From Streptomyces sp. R28 (lineage in GTDB: Bacteria; Actinomycetota; Actinomycetes; Streptomycetales; Streptomycetaceae), in NCBI RefSeq assembly GCF_041052385.1, contig NZ_CP163439.1, forward strand, positions 5,507,001 through 5,571,000: DNA of 64,000 nt, given 5' to 3'. The notes below the pieces were generated by a model, which worked only from the letters and a program-made list of their open reading frames with translations, was not told the DNA's origin and searched no databases. Below, piece after piece: positions 57,625 through 64,000 of the stretch (the first letter of the stretch is position 1; each line of letters begins with the position of its first letter). A program made the translations under genes and the position numbers.

Positions 57625-59124
57625 ATGGGCACCCAGACCGCGAACGGGGATTCCCCGCTTTCCGAGCTTTCCTTCTGGCCGCGCGTGCGCGAGTTCGCCG
57701 TGCCGGCCTCCATGATCGAGACCGCGACCACCCGTCGGCTCGCCGGGGACTGGGCGGGGGCGTGTGCCGCCGCGGGGGTCGATGTCGATCTCAGTCTGCG
57801 TTCCGTGGCACGTGATCACGGCCGGGACGTCGCCGCGCGGGTCCGGGCCGATCTTCGGCATCTCGCTCCCGACCTGTTGCGCTGGCACCTGCCGAGGATC
57901 GCTCCCGACGGGCTGCTGCGCCCGGGGCTGACCCTCGCTCTGGCCCGGTACGAGGGGGTGGGGCGGGACACCGGACGGCCGCTGCAGCTCGTGGCGCGGA
58001 CTCCGCCGGCTTGGGCGGATGCCGGTCAGCGGATCAGTCTTGCGTTGTGGGGCGGGCCCCGGGCCGGAGCAGCCGCAGGAGGCGAGGACGGCGCCTGGCG
58101 GCATCCGCATCCTCGCCCGAACCGGCGGTTCCGCCTCGATCTGCACCGTCACCTGTGGGATGCCAGTAGGGCCGGTGAACTGCGGATCCGGTCCGGGGCG
58201 TCCGGAGGCGGTCTTCCCGCACGTGACCAGCCTGGGCTGGATCCGGAGGAGCCGGCGCTGCTCGGGAGGACGTCGCTGTACGGGCGTCGCTGTGCCGTCG
58301 ACCGGTGGGCGGACGAGGCGCGGATACTGCTGCGCGCCGAGGGGCGGTCCGAGGGGGCCCTGCTCGTGCGGTTGGGGGGACGGCATCGGCTGGTCCTGGA
58401 GCTGCTCGGGGGAGGGAACGGGGACGGGGGCGGGGATGGCGGTGATGGCCGTAGCGGTGGATCGTCCGTACTGCGGATCTCGGCGGCCACCAAGGGCCGT
58501 GCCCGCGCGCTGCCGGTGCTGCCCGACGCGGCGACCTGGGTGCTGCCCGACCTGGAGTTGCTCCGGGCCGGTGCGATCGAGGCCGGTGGGCTGCATCCGC
58601 TGGTCGCCGCTGCCCTGGTACCGGATCAGGCGCCGCCGACTCGGCCGTCTCGCCCCTCCCCGAACCCGGACCCGGCAGGGCAGCCACGCCTCGTCGAGTG
58701 CCGGGGTGCCCAGCACCGGATCGGGCTGGTCGACGGCGTACTGACACCGTTGGACCACGACCCGGCCGAGACCCGGCGGGAGGAACTGCTGGCCGCCCTC
58801 ACCGGCACGCCGCTCCCCTGCCTCCAGGCCATCGACGAGGCACACCGGCATCCGGCCTGTCTGCCCGACGTTCGCGAGCGCCTCTGGCATGGCGACACCG
58901 CCGGTGCGCTGGCCGTCGTCGAGGGGCTGCTGGGACCGGACGCGGTGCTGCGCGACGGTGCGCTGCGGGACGAACTGGAGGCGGCGGCGCGGCAGCGCAT
59001 CACGTACGGCCTGTTCAGGGCGGGGTTGGCCGGGCCGGGGCCGGCCCGCAGGGGCTTCGACGCCGACGAGCGCGGCCGTCCCCGCGACCACCGCGCCCGT
59101 CCTCGTCACGCGACGTTTCCCTGA
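57625..59124 (+). CDS. Large protein of unknown function in a MoxR-VWA operon, 499 aa
   Basis: ATG 57625 is chosen because AAGGTGAG lies 6-7 nt upstream (GTG 57619 is also in frame). The protein is soluble, with an N-terminal helical part (ATTRRLAGDWAGACAAAGVD, HGRDVAARVRADLRHLAPDL) and repeated Trp/Arg-rich segments (RRFRLDLHRHLWDASRAGEL). A Gly/Asp-rich insertion precedes a C-terminal helical domain (EELLAALTGTPLPCLQAIDE, VRERLWHGDTAGALAVVEGL). No family is recognised. It is followed by the MoxR ATPase after 91 bp and is probably part of the same operon, perhaps as substrate or partner. Confidence 0.75.
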   Translation: MGTQTANGDSPLSELSFWPRVREFAVPASMIETATTRRLAGDWAGACAAAGVDVDLSLRSVARDHGRDVAARVRADLRHLAPDLLRWHLPRIAPDGLLRPGLTLALARYEGVGRDTGRPLQLVARTPPAWADAGQRISLALWGGPRAGAAAGGEDGAWRHPHPRPNRRFRLDLHRHLWDASRAGELRIRSGASGGGLPARDQPGLDPEEPALLGRTSLYGRRCAVDRWADEARILLRAEGRSEGALLVRLGGRHRLVLELLGGGNGDGGGDGGDGRSGGSSVLRISAATKGRARALPVLPDAATWVLPDLELLRAGAIEAGGLHPLVAAALVPDQAPPTRPSRPSPNPDPAGQPRLVECRGAQHRIGLVDGVLTPLDHDPAETRREELLAALTGTPLPCLQAIDEAHRHPACLPDVRERLWHGDTAGALAVVEGLLGPDAVLRDGALRDELEAAARQRITYGLFRAGLAGPGPARRGFDADERGRPRDHRARPRHATFP

Positions 59125-59215
59125 CCTGAGCCGCGCCCTCTCACCGACCCGTGGACTGCCGTGGTCCGCGACGCATGCCTCGCCCTGCCCATGACGAACC
59201 CAAAGGTGACCCGAC

Positions 59216-60463
59216 ATGCCCACATGCACCCAGACCCAGACCCAGCCTGCCACCTCCCAACTCGACGTCGCCGCCGACCTGTTGATCCTCCTCCGCGACA
59301 CCACCACCGAACCCCGACCCGATCCACAACTGGAGGCCCTCACCCTGGCCGTCGCCGCCGATCTGCCCGTGCTGCTCTGGGGTGAGCCGGGGATCGGCAA
59401 GACCGCCGCACTGACGCAGCTCGCCGTCGCTCTGGACCTTCCGTTGACCACGGTGATCGCGAGCGTCCACGAGCCGTCCGACTTCTCCGGGCTGCCCGTC
59501 GTCGGCGACGACCCCGCGGAACAGGGCGTGCCGATGGCCCCGCCGGACTGGGCCGTACGGCTGGTGAAGGCCGGGCGGGGGCTGTTGTTCCTGGACGAGT
59601 TGTCCACCGCGCCACCGGCCGTGCAGGCCGCGCTGCTGCGGCTCGTGCTCGAACGGCGGGTCGGGGCGTTGCGGCTGCCGCCGGGGGTGCGAATCGTGGC
59701 CGCCGCCAACCCGAGGTCCTCGGCGGCCGACGGCTGGGAGCTGAGCGCGCCGCTGGCCAACCGGTTCGTCCATCTGCAGTGGGCCCACGACCACGAGGTC
59801 GTCGTACGCGGACTCGGCGGGACCTGGCCCCGGGCGACCCTGCCGCGGCTCGACCCGGAGAAGCTGCCGGAGGCGGTGGACTTCGCCCGGCGCGCGGTGT
59901 GCGGGCTGCTCTCCGGGCGGCCGGGGCTCGTGCACCGGTTGCCCAGCGGTGAGACGCGCCGGGGCGGGCCGTGGCCCTCCCCGCGGAGCTGGGAGATGAC
60001 ACAGTGTCTGATCGCCTTCGCGACCGCCGCCGGTTCCTCGCGGGACGTGCTCTCCCTGCTGGTCAGGGGCACGGTGGGGGACGGGCCGGGGCTGGAGCTG
60101 CTGGCGAGCGTGGACCGGATGGACCTGCCGGACCCCGAGGTGCTGCTCGCCGACCCGGCGGGTGCCGAGCTGCCCGAGCGGGGGGATCTGCGGCAGGCCG
60201 CGCTCGACGGTGTGGTGGAGGCGGTGCGGGCGCGCCCGGAGAGGGCCCGTTGGGATGCGGCGTGGGCGCTGCTGGTGCGGGCGGTGGAGACCGGGGCACC
60301 GGACCTGGTCGTCGTCCCCGCGTCCACGCTCGCCTCGCTGCGGCAGGAGGACTGGGACGTACCGCCGTCGATCGAGCAGCTCGCCGGGGTGGTGTCCCTG
60401 TCCCGCCGAGCCGATCACGCGGCGGGCCGGACGGCGGCGGTCGCCGCGAAGGCGGGCCGATGA
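59216..60463 (+). CDS. MoxR-type AAA+ ATPase, 415 aa
   Basis: Walker A is GEPGIGKTAA and Walker B is GLLFLDELSTAP. The pre-sensor segment HEPSDFSGLPVVGDD, VRIVAAANPRSSAADG (sensor 1 Asn) and LSAPLANRFVHLQW (sensor/Arg region) are typical of MoxR enzymes, which remodel client proteins together with VWA-domain partners. ATG 59216 follows GGTGA. The stop overlaps the ATG of the VWA/metallopeptidase gene as ATGA, indicating strict coupling. It acts in the cytoplasm. Confidence 0.9.
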   Translation: MPTCTQTQTQPATSQLDVAADLLILLRDTTTEPRPDPQLEALTLAVAADLPVLLWGEPGIGKTAALTQLAVALDLPLTTVIASVHEPSDFSGLPVVGDDPAEQGVPMAPPDWAVRLVKAGRGLLFLDELSTAPPAVQAALLRLVLERRVGALRLPPGVRIVAAANPRSSAADGWELSAPLANRFVHLQWAHDHEVVVRGLGGTWPRATLPRLDPEKLPEAVDFARRAVCGLLSGRPGLVHRLPSGETRRGGPWPSPRSWEMTQCLIAFATAAGSSRDVLSLLVRGTVGDGPGLELLASVDRMDLPDPEVLLADPAGAELPERGDLRQAALDGVVEAVRARPERARWDAAWALLVRAVETGAPDLVVVPASTLASLRQEDWDVPPSIEQLAGVVSLSRRADHAAGRTAAVAAKAGR

Positions 60464-61794
60464 GCGCGGGTGGTCCGGGGGCGCCGCGGGTCTCGTTGCG
60501 GGGTGCGCCCCACCCCCCGGCAGGAGCGGCGTCCCCACACCCGCCAGGAGCCACCCCTCACCCCCCGCCCCGCCCCCTGGACCGCGACAAGCTCTTCGCC
60601 GCCCGGCTGCACGCTGCCCGTGTCCGCCCCTACCTGGCCACCGCGCTCTTCGCCCTGCACGTCGTGGAGTCGCGGCGGGTGCCGACGATGGCTGTCGACC
60701 GGCACTGGCGGTGCTACGTCTCGCCGGCGTTCGTGGAGCGGACGCCGGTGGAGGAGTTGGCCGGGGTCTGGGTGCACGAGGTGTCCCATCTGCTGCGCGA
60801 CCATCACGGGCGCGGTGACCGGGTGGCGCGTGAACGCGGGCTGACCGGGCCCGGGGAGCGGCTGCGGATGAACATCGCCGCGGACTGCGAGATCAACGAC
60901 GATGTGTACGGGGACGGGCTGGCCCGGCCCGAGGGTGCCGTCGAGCCGGCGACCTTGATGCTGCCCCGGGGCAAGCTCATGGAGGACTATCTGCGCCAGT
61001 TCCGGCTGGGCCCGCGGACACAGGATCTGGCCTGGCTGGACTGCGGCAGCGGCGCCGACGGGCTGGAACGGGAGTGGGATCTGGGGGCCGACGGCGGGCA
61101 CGGGCTCAGTGCGCAGGAACGGGACGCGGTCCGGTTCCGGGTGGCGCAGGGCATCACCGGGCGTCCGGGGCACGCCCCGCAGGGGTGGCAGCGGTGGGCG
61201 GAGGAGGCGTTCCATCCGCCGCAGCCCTGGCGGGAGTTGCTGGGCGCGGCGGTCCGCTCGGCGGCCTCCGGGCCCGGTGCCGGCGAGGACTACACGTACG
61301 GCCGCCCGTCGCGCCGGTCGGCCTCGGTGCCCGGCGCCGTTCTGCCCAGCCTGCGCCGCAGGCCGCCCCGCGTCAGCGTCGTCATCGACACCTCCGGCTC
61401 GGTCAGCGACGCCGAACTGGGCAGTGCGCTGCTGGAGGTCGCCGCGATCTCCCGTGCCGTGGGCGGCCGGCGCGACCTGGTCAGTGTGGTGCCGTGCGAC
61501 GCGGCGGCCCAGGGCGTGCACGGGCTGTGCCGTGCCGAGGGGATCCCGCTGGTCGGGGGCGGGGGGACGGATCTGCGCGCGGGGTTCACCAGGGCGCTGC
61601 GGGCACGGCCACGGCCCGATGTGATCGTGGCCCTGACGGACGGTCAGACGCCATGGCCGAGCACGCGACCGCCATGCCGGACGGTGGTGGGGCTGTTTCC
61701 TCGACGGCACGGTTTCCGGCCGTACGACGAGGACAACCCCGAGTACGTGCCGGACCAACCACCCGCGTGGGCACGGGTGGTTGACATCGGATAG
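60460..61794 (+). CDS. DUF2201-type putative metallopeptidase with VWA-like domain, 444 aa
   Basis: The N-terminal half has an HExxH zinc motif, WVHEVSHLLRDHH, followed by NIAADCEINDD, as in the DUF2201 N-terminal metallopeptidase-like domain. The C-terminal half is VWA-like with a MIDAS motif, VVIDTSGSVSD, and later GGGGTDLRAGF and VALTDGQTPWP. It is the usual partner of the MoxR gene it overlaps by 4 bp. Whether the zinc site is proteolytic is unproven. The first 40 residues are Pro/His-rich and disordered. Confidence 0.88.
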   Translation: MSAGGPGAPRVSLRGAPHPPAGAASPHPPGATPHPPPRPLDRDKLFAARLHAARVRPYLATALFALHVVESRRVPTMAVDRHWRCYVSPAFVERTPVEELAGVWVHEVSHLLRDHHGRGDRVARERGLTGPGERLRMNIAADCEINDDVYGDGLARPEGAVEPATLMLPRGKLMEDYLRQFRLGPRTQDLAWLDCGSGADGLEREWDLGADGGHGLSAQERDAVRFRVAQGITGRPGHAPQGWQRWAEEAFHPPQPWRELLGAAVRSAASGPGAGEDYTYGRPSRRSASVPGAVLPSLRRRPPRVSVVIDTSGSVSDAELGSALLEVAAISRAVGGRRDLVSVVPCDAAAQGVHGLCRAEGIPLVGGGGTDLRAGFTRALRARPRPDVIVALTDGQTPWPSTRPPCRTVVGLFPRRHGFRPYDEDNPEYVPDQPPAWARVVDIG

Positions 61795-61922
61795 CCCTCG
61801 CAAACCCCGCCGTCTGCCGAGCTGGACCCGAACCGGCCTGCGTAGGCTGGGTGATGTCTTTGGCGGCAGCCACGGACGGGGGGAACACCAGTTACCCGAG
61901 CGAATCCGAAGGATCAGCGAAC

Positions 61923-62438
61923 GTGTCGTTGAAGAACAGCCGCCCCAGGGTCGCCGCCCTGGCCCTCATGGTGGCGCTCGCCGGCCTGGCCGCGGCAGGA
62001 CCAGCCGCTGCAGCCACACCCCAGACGCAGACCACCACCGCGACGTCGGCCCCGACCAGCCGGACGCCCGCCATACCCACCGAGTTCGTCGACCTGCCCA
62101 CGAGCACCCTCGTCGCCGACAACGCCGGTCACGAGGTCACGCTCACCTACCGCAACGCATCGTCGGCGGACCGCACCGTCGCCCCGCAGCTCCTGGTGGA
62201 GTCGCCGGACGCCGGGCCGTTCCTGAACCCGACGGACATCCGGGTCGAGCGGCGCACCGCCACCGGCTGCTGGGAGGCCGTGAACCTCGGCAGCCAGACC
62301 GGCACCCTGTTCACCGACCTCACCACCGCACAGCGCACGCTGCACGCGGGGGACACCCTCACCGAGGTCTACCGGGTCACCACCCTCGACCCGGCGGCCG
62401 AGGGCACGGTCCACCCGAGGTTGGCACTCTTCGGCTGA
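61923..62438 (+). CDS. Small secreted protein of unknown function, 171 aa
   Basis: A signal peptide (VAALALMVALAGLAAAGPAA) is followed by a Thr/Ala linker and one Ig-like beta domain (EVTLTYRNASSADRTVAPQL, LNPTDIRVERRTATGCWEAV, DTLTEVYRVTTLDPAAEGTV). It has no anchor or catalytic motif. GTG 61923 is chosen over upstream in-frame starts because AAGGA precedes it and the signal peptide begins there. Its stop codon lies in the first unit of a tandem heptamer array. Confidence 0.72.
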   Translation: MSLKNSRPRVAALALMVALAGLAAAGPAAAATPQTQTTTATSAPTSRTPAIPTEFVDLPTSTLVADNAGHEVTLTYRNASSADRTVAPQLLVESPDAGPFLNPTDIRVERRTATGCWEAVNLGSQTGTLFTDLTTAQRTLHAGDTLTEVYRVTTLDPAAEGTVHPRLALFG

Positions 62439-62526
62439 GCCATGAGCCATGAGCCATGAGCCATGAGCCATGGGCCATGGGCCATGAGCCATGAGCCAGT
62501 GGCCATCGGCCATCAGGCATCAGCCA
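62436..62526. repeat. Tandem heptamer TGAGCCA, nine copies plus degenerate copies
   Basis: Nine contiguous units TGAGCCA or TGGGCCA span 62436-62498, followed by decayed units (GGCCATC and similar) to about 62526. The first unit supplies the stop codon of the preceding gene. The 321-bp region to the next gene holds only this array and a strong hairpin. Confidence 0.85.
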
Positions 62527-62543
62527 ACACCTGCACCACGTCG

Positions 62544-62589
62544 TGACACCGCCGGCCCCGAGGTCCTCGCCTCGGGGCCGGCGGTGTCA
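62544..62589. terminator. Perfect 20-bp hairpin before the MMPL gene
   Basis: TGACACCGCCGGCCCCGAGG (62544-62563) pairs with 62570-62589 around a TCCTCG loop. It follows the secreted-protein gene and should insulate the MMPL gene from upstream transcription. Confidence 0.8.
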
Positions 62590-62759
62590 TACGCGGGTCC
62601 CTGGCGCACCGCGCGCCCTGGTCCCCGCGGTGGACCTGACGCCCGGTCCGTACTGCGTTCTCAGTAGCCGGGAATGTCGGCAGCCGCACGACGACACGGC
62701 GCCCCTGCACCGGACAGCCTGGGCAGACGTTCGAGTCCCAGATGTGGAGACCCCCTGCC

Positions 62760-64000
62760 GTGGCTACTTTCCTGTATCGAGTGGGCCGTCTGGCCTTCCG
62801 GCGGCGCTGGTACGTCGCCCTGGTCTGGGCGGCCGTCCTGGCCGTCGTGGGCCTGGGTGCCCTGAAGGCCCCGGGAGCCTCCGACGAGGAGTTCTCCATG
62901 CCGGGCATCGAGTCCCAGAAGGCGTTCGACCTGATGGAGGAGCGCTTCCCGGGCGCGACGGCCGACGGCGCGACCGCGCGGGTCGTCTTCGTCGCGCCGG
63001 GCGGTGAGAAGGTGACCGCCACCGAGAACAAGAAGGCCGTCGAAAAGGCCGTGGCCGAGCTGGGCGACGGCTCGCAGGTCGCGGGCGTCGCCGACCCGTT
63101 CCAGGCGAAGGCGGTCAGCAAGGACGGTACGACGGCGTACGCGACCGTCAGCTACAAGGTCGCGGCCAACGACCTCACCGACGCCGGCAAGACCCACCTG
63201 GAGCGGGTGATCGACGAGGCCCGGGACGCGGGGCTGACCGTCGAGGCAGGCGGCAGCGCGATGGACGACGGAGGCGGCGCGGGCGGGATGGCCGAGGTCA
63301 TCGGCATCGCGATCGCCGCGGTCGTCCTGCTCGTCACCTTCGGTTCGCTGGCCGCCGCCGGGCTGCCCCTGCTGACCGCCGTCATCGGTGTCGGCGTCAG
63401 CATGGCCACGATCCTCGCCCTGTCCGACGCCCTCGGCCTGTCCACCACGACCGGCACCCTCGCCATGATGCTGGGCCTCGCGGTCGGCATCGACTACGCC
63501 CTGTTCGTGGTCTCGCGGTACCGGGAGGAGCGCGCCAAGGGCCGTACGCCGCAGGAGGCGACCGGGCTCGCGGTCGGTACGGCCGGGTCCGCGGTCGTCT
63601 TCGCCGGGCTCACCGTCGTGATCGCACTCGCCGGGCTCTCGGTCGTCGGCATCCCGATGCTCACCAAGATGGGGCTGGCCGCTGCGGGCGCGGTCGTCGT
63701 CGCCGTACTGATCGCGTTGACGCTGGTCCCGGCGTTCCTCGGCTTCTGGCCGAACGCCGTGCTCTCGCGGCGGTCCCGCAAGAGCGGCCGTATGGAGGAG
63801 GGCGGCGAGGACAACGGCGGTACGCGCTGGGCGCGGTTCGTGCTGCGCCGTCCGCTGCCGGTCCTGCTCCTCGGCGTCGTGGGTCTCGGCGCGCTCGCGG
63901 TGCCGATGACCCAGCTTCAGCTGGGCATGCCCGGCGACGAGGCCAAGTCGACCTCCACCACCGAACGCCGGGCCTACGACGCGCTCGCCGACGCCTTCGG
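62760..64000 (+). CDS. MMPL/RND-type transporter, 5' part (cut by the window end)
   Basis: GTG 62760 follows GGAGA at 9 nt. The first 413 residues are visible: helix 1 (WYVALVWAAVLAVVGLGALK), an outer domain with DEEFSMPGIESQKAFDLMEE, then a bundle of helices (AEVIGIAIAAVVLLVTFGSL, GLPLLTAVIGVGVSMATILA) and GLAVGIDYALFVVSRYREER, where the G-x-x-x-D-Y motif is the proton-relay signature of MMPL proteins. It would export lipids or small molecules using the proton gradient. The frame is open to the window end. Confidence 0.92.
   Translation, partial: MATFLYRVGRLAFRRRWYVALVWAAVLAVVGLGALKAPGASDEEFSMPGIESQKAFDLMEERFPGATADGATARVVFVAPGGEKVTATENKKAVEKAVAELGDGSQVAGVADPFQAKAVSKDGTTAYATVSYKVAANDLTDAGKTHLERVIDEARDAGLTVEAGGSAMDDGGGAGGMAEVIGIAIAAVVLLVTFGSLAAAGLPLLTAVIGVGVSMATILALSDALGLSTTTGTLAMMLGLAVGIDYALFVVSRYREERAKGRTPQEATGLAVGTAGSAVVFAGLTVVIALAGLSVVGIPMLTKMGLAAAGAVVVAVLIALTLVPAFLGFWPNAVLSRRSRKSGRMEEGGEDNGGTRWARFVLRRPLPVLLLGVVGLGALAVPMTQLQLGMPGDEAKSTSTTERRAYDALADAF

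Noticed and set aside
1..64000. CRISPR arrays, complete insertion sequences or antibiotic gene clusters
   Set aside because: No regularly spaced repeats, transposase motifs, or polyketide/peptide synthetase modules were seen in any frame.

Overview
The window is high-GC actinobacterial DNA that looks like Streptomyces. Supporting traits are the strong G/C preference at third codon positions, GTG/TTG starts, XRE/DUF397 pairs, a WD40 protein with an N-terminal HTH and NTPase, a class F sortase, an LAxTG cell-wall substrate, GAF-ANTAR and SpoIIE-type regulators, and many secreted proteins. No rRNA, intact tRNA, CRISPR array, complete insertion sequence or recognisable antibiotic cluster was seen. 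The mix suggests a chromosome-arm-like accessory region, which is an inference.

Layout. Positions 1-5.4 kb are an accessory patch: a glycine-rich-domain protein, an XRE regulator, a NUDIX hydrolase, and a membrane Ser/Thr kinase between two imperfect direct repeats, one with a tRNA T-arm-like end. 5.5-14.4 kb holds a hydrolase/MocR divergent pair with a clear direct-repeat operator, membrane proteins, a SpoIIE phosphatase and a secreted propeller/Ig protein. 14.6-17.0 kb holds two secreted toxin-like proteins, an NLP (NPP1) protein and a Scabin/ScARP-like ADP-ribosyltransferase. They share an almost identical bipartite element about 66 bp upstream of each start, and a deletion scar lies between them. 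17.3-31 kb carries a 1264-aa HTH-NTPase-WD40 protein, a Uma2 protein, a TPR regulator next to a decapitated permease, a GAF-ANTAR regulator, and a 1412-aa protein with two different NTPase modules (NACHT-like and KAP-like). 32.1-33.5 kb is a threonyl-tRNA synthetase without editing domains, preceded by a threonine-rich leader peptide and a terminator: a classical attenuator. 33.6-43 kb is metabolic, secreted and small membrane genes, ending in a second double-truncation scar (MFS transporter/response regulator). 43-57.4 kb contains a methyltransferase, a secreted beta-helix protein, DUF305/DUF6153 genes, a PL9-type pectate lyase, a sortase-sigma factor operon, a cold-shock/RNA-helicase group and a bacterial expansin. 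57.6-61.8 kb is a MoxR ATPase / metallopeptidase-VWA operon with a large unknown partner. The window ends inside an MMPL transporter.

Themes. (1) Several secreted proteins could act on plant tissue (NLP, mART, PL9 pectate lyase, expansin, beta-helix protein), although saprophytic streptomycetes also carry such genes. (2) Three loci are missing 5' ends of genes, as expected from past deletions. (3) The strongest new regulatory readings are the Thr attenuator and the shared NLP/mART element. (4) The NACHT-KAP protein and the MoxR-VWA operon are the best candidates for undescribed signalling or defence systems. All functional calls rest on motif and family recognition by eye; no database search was run.
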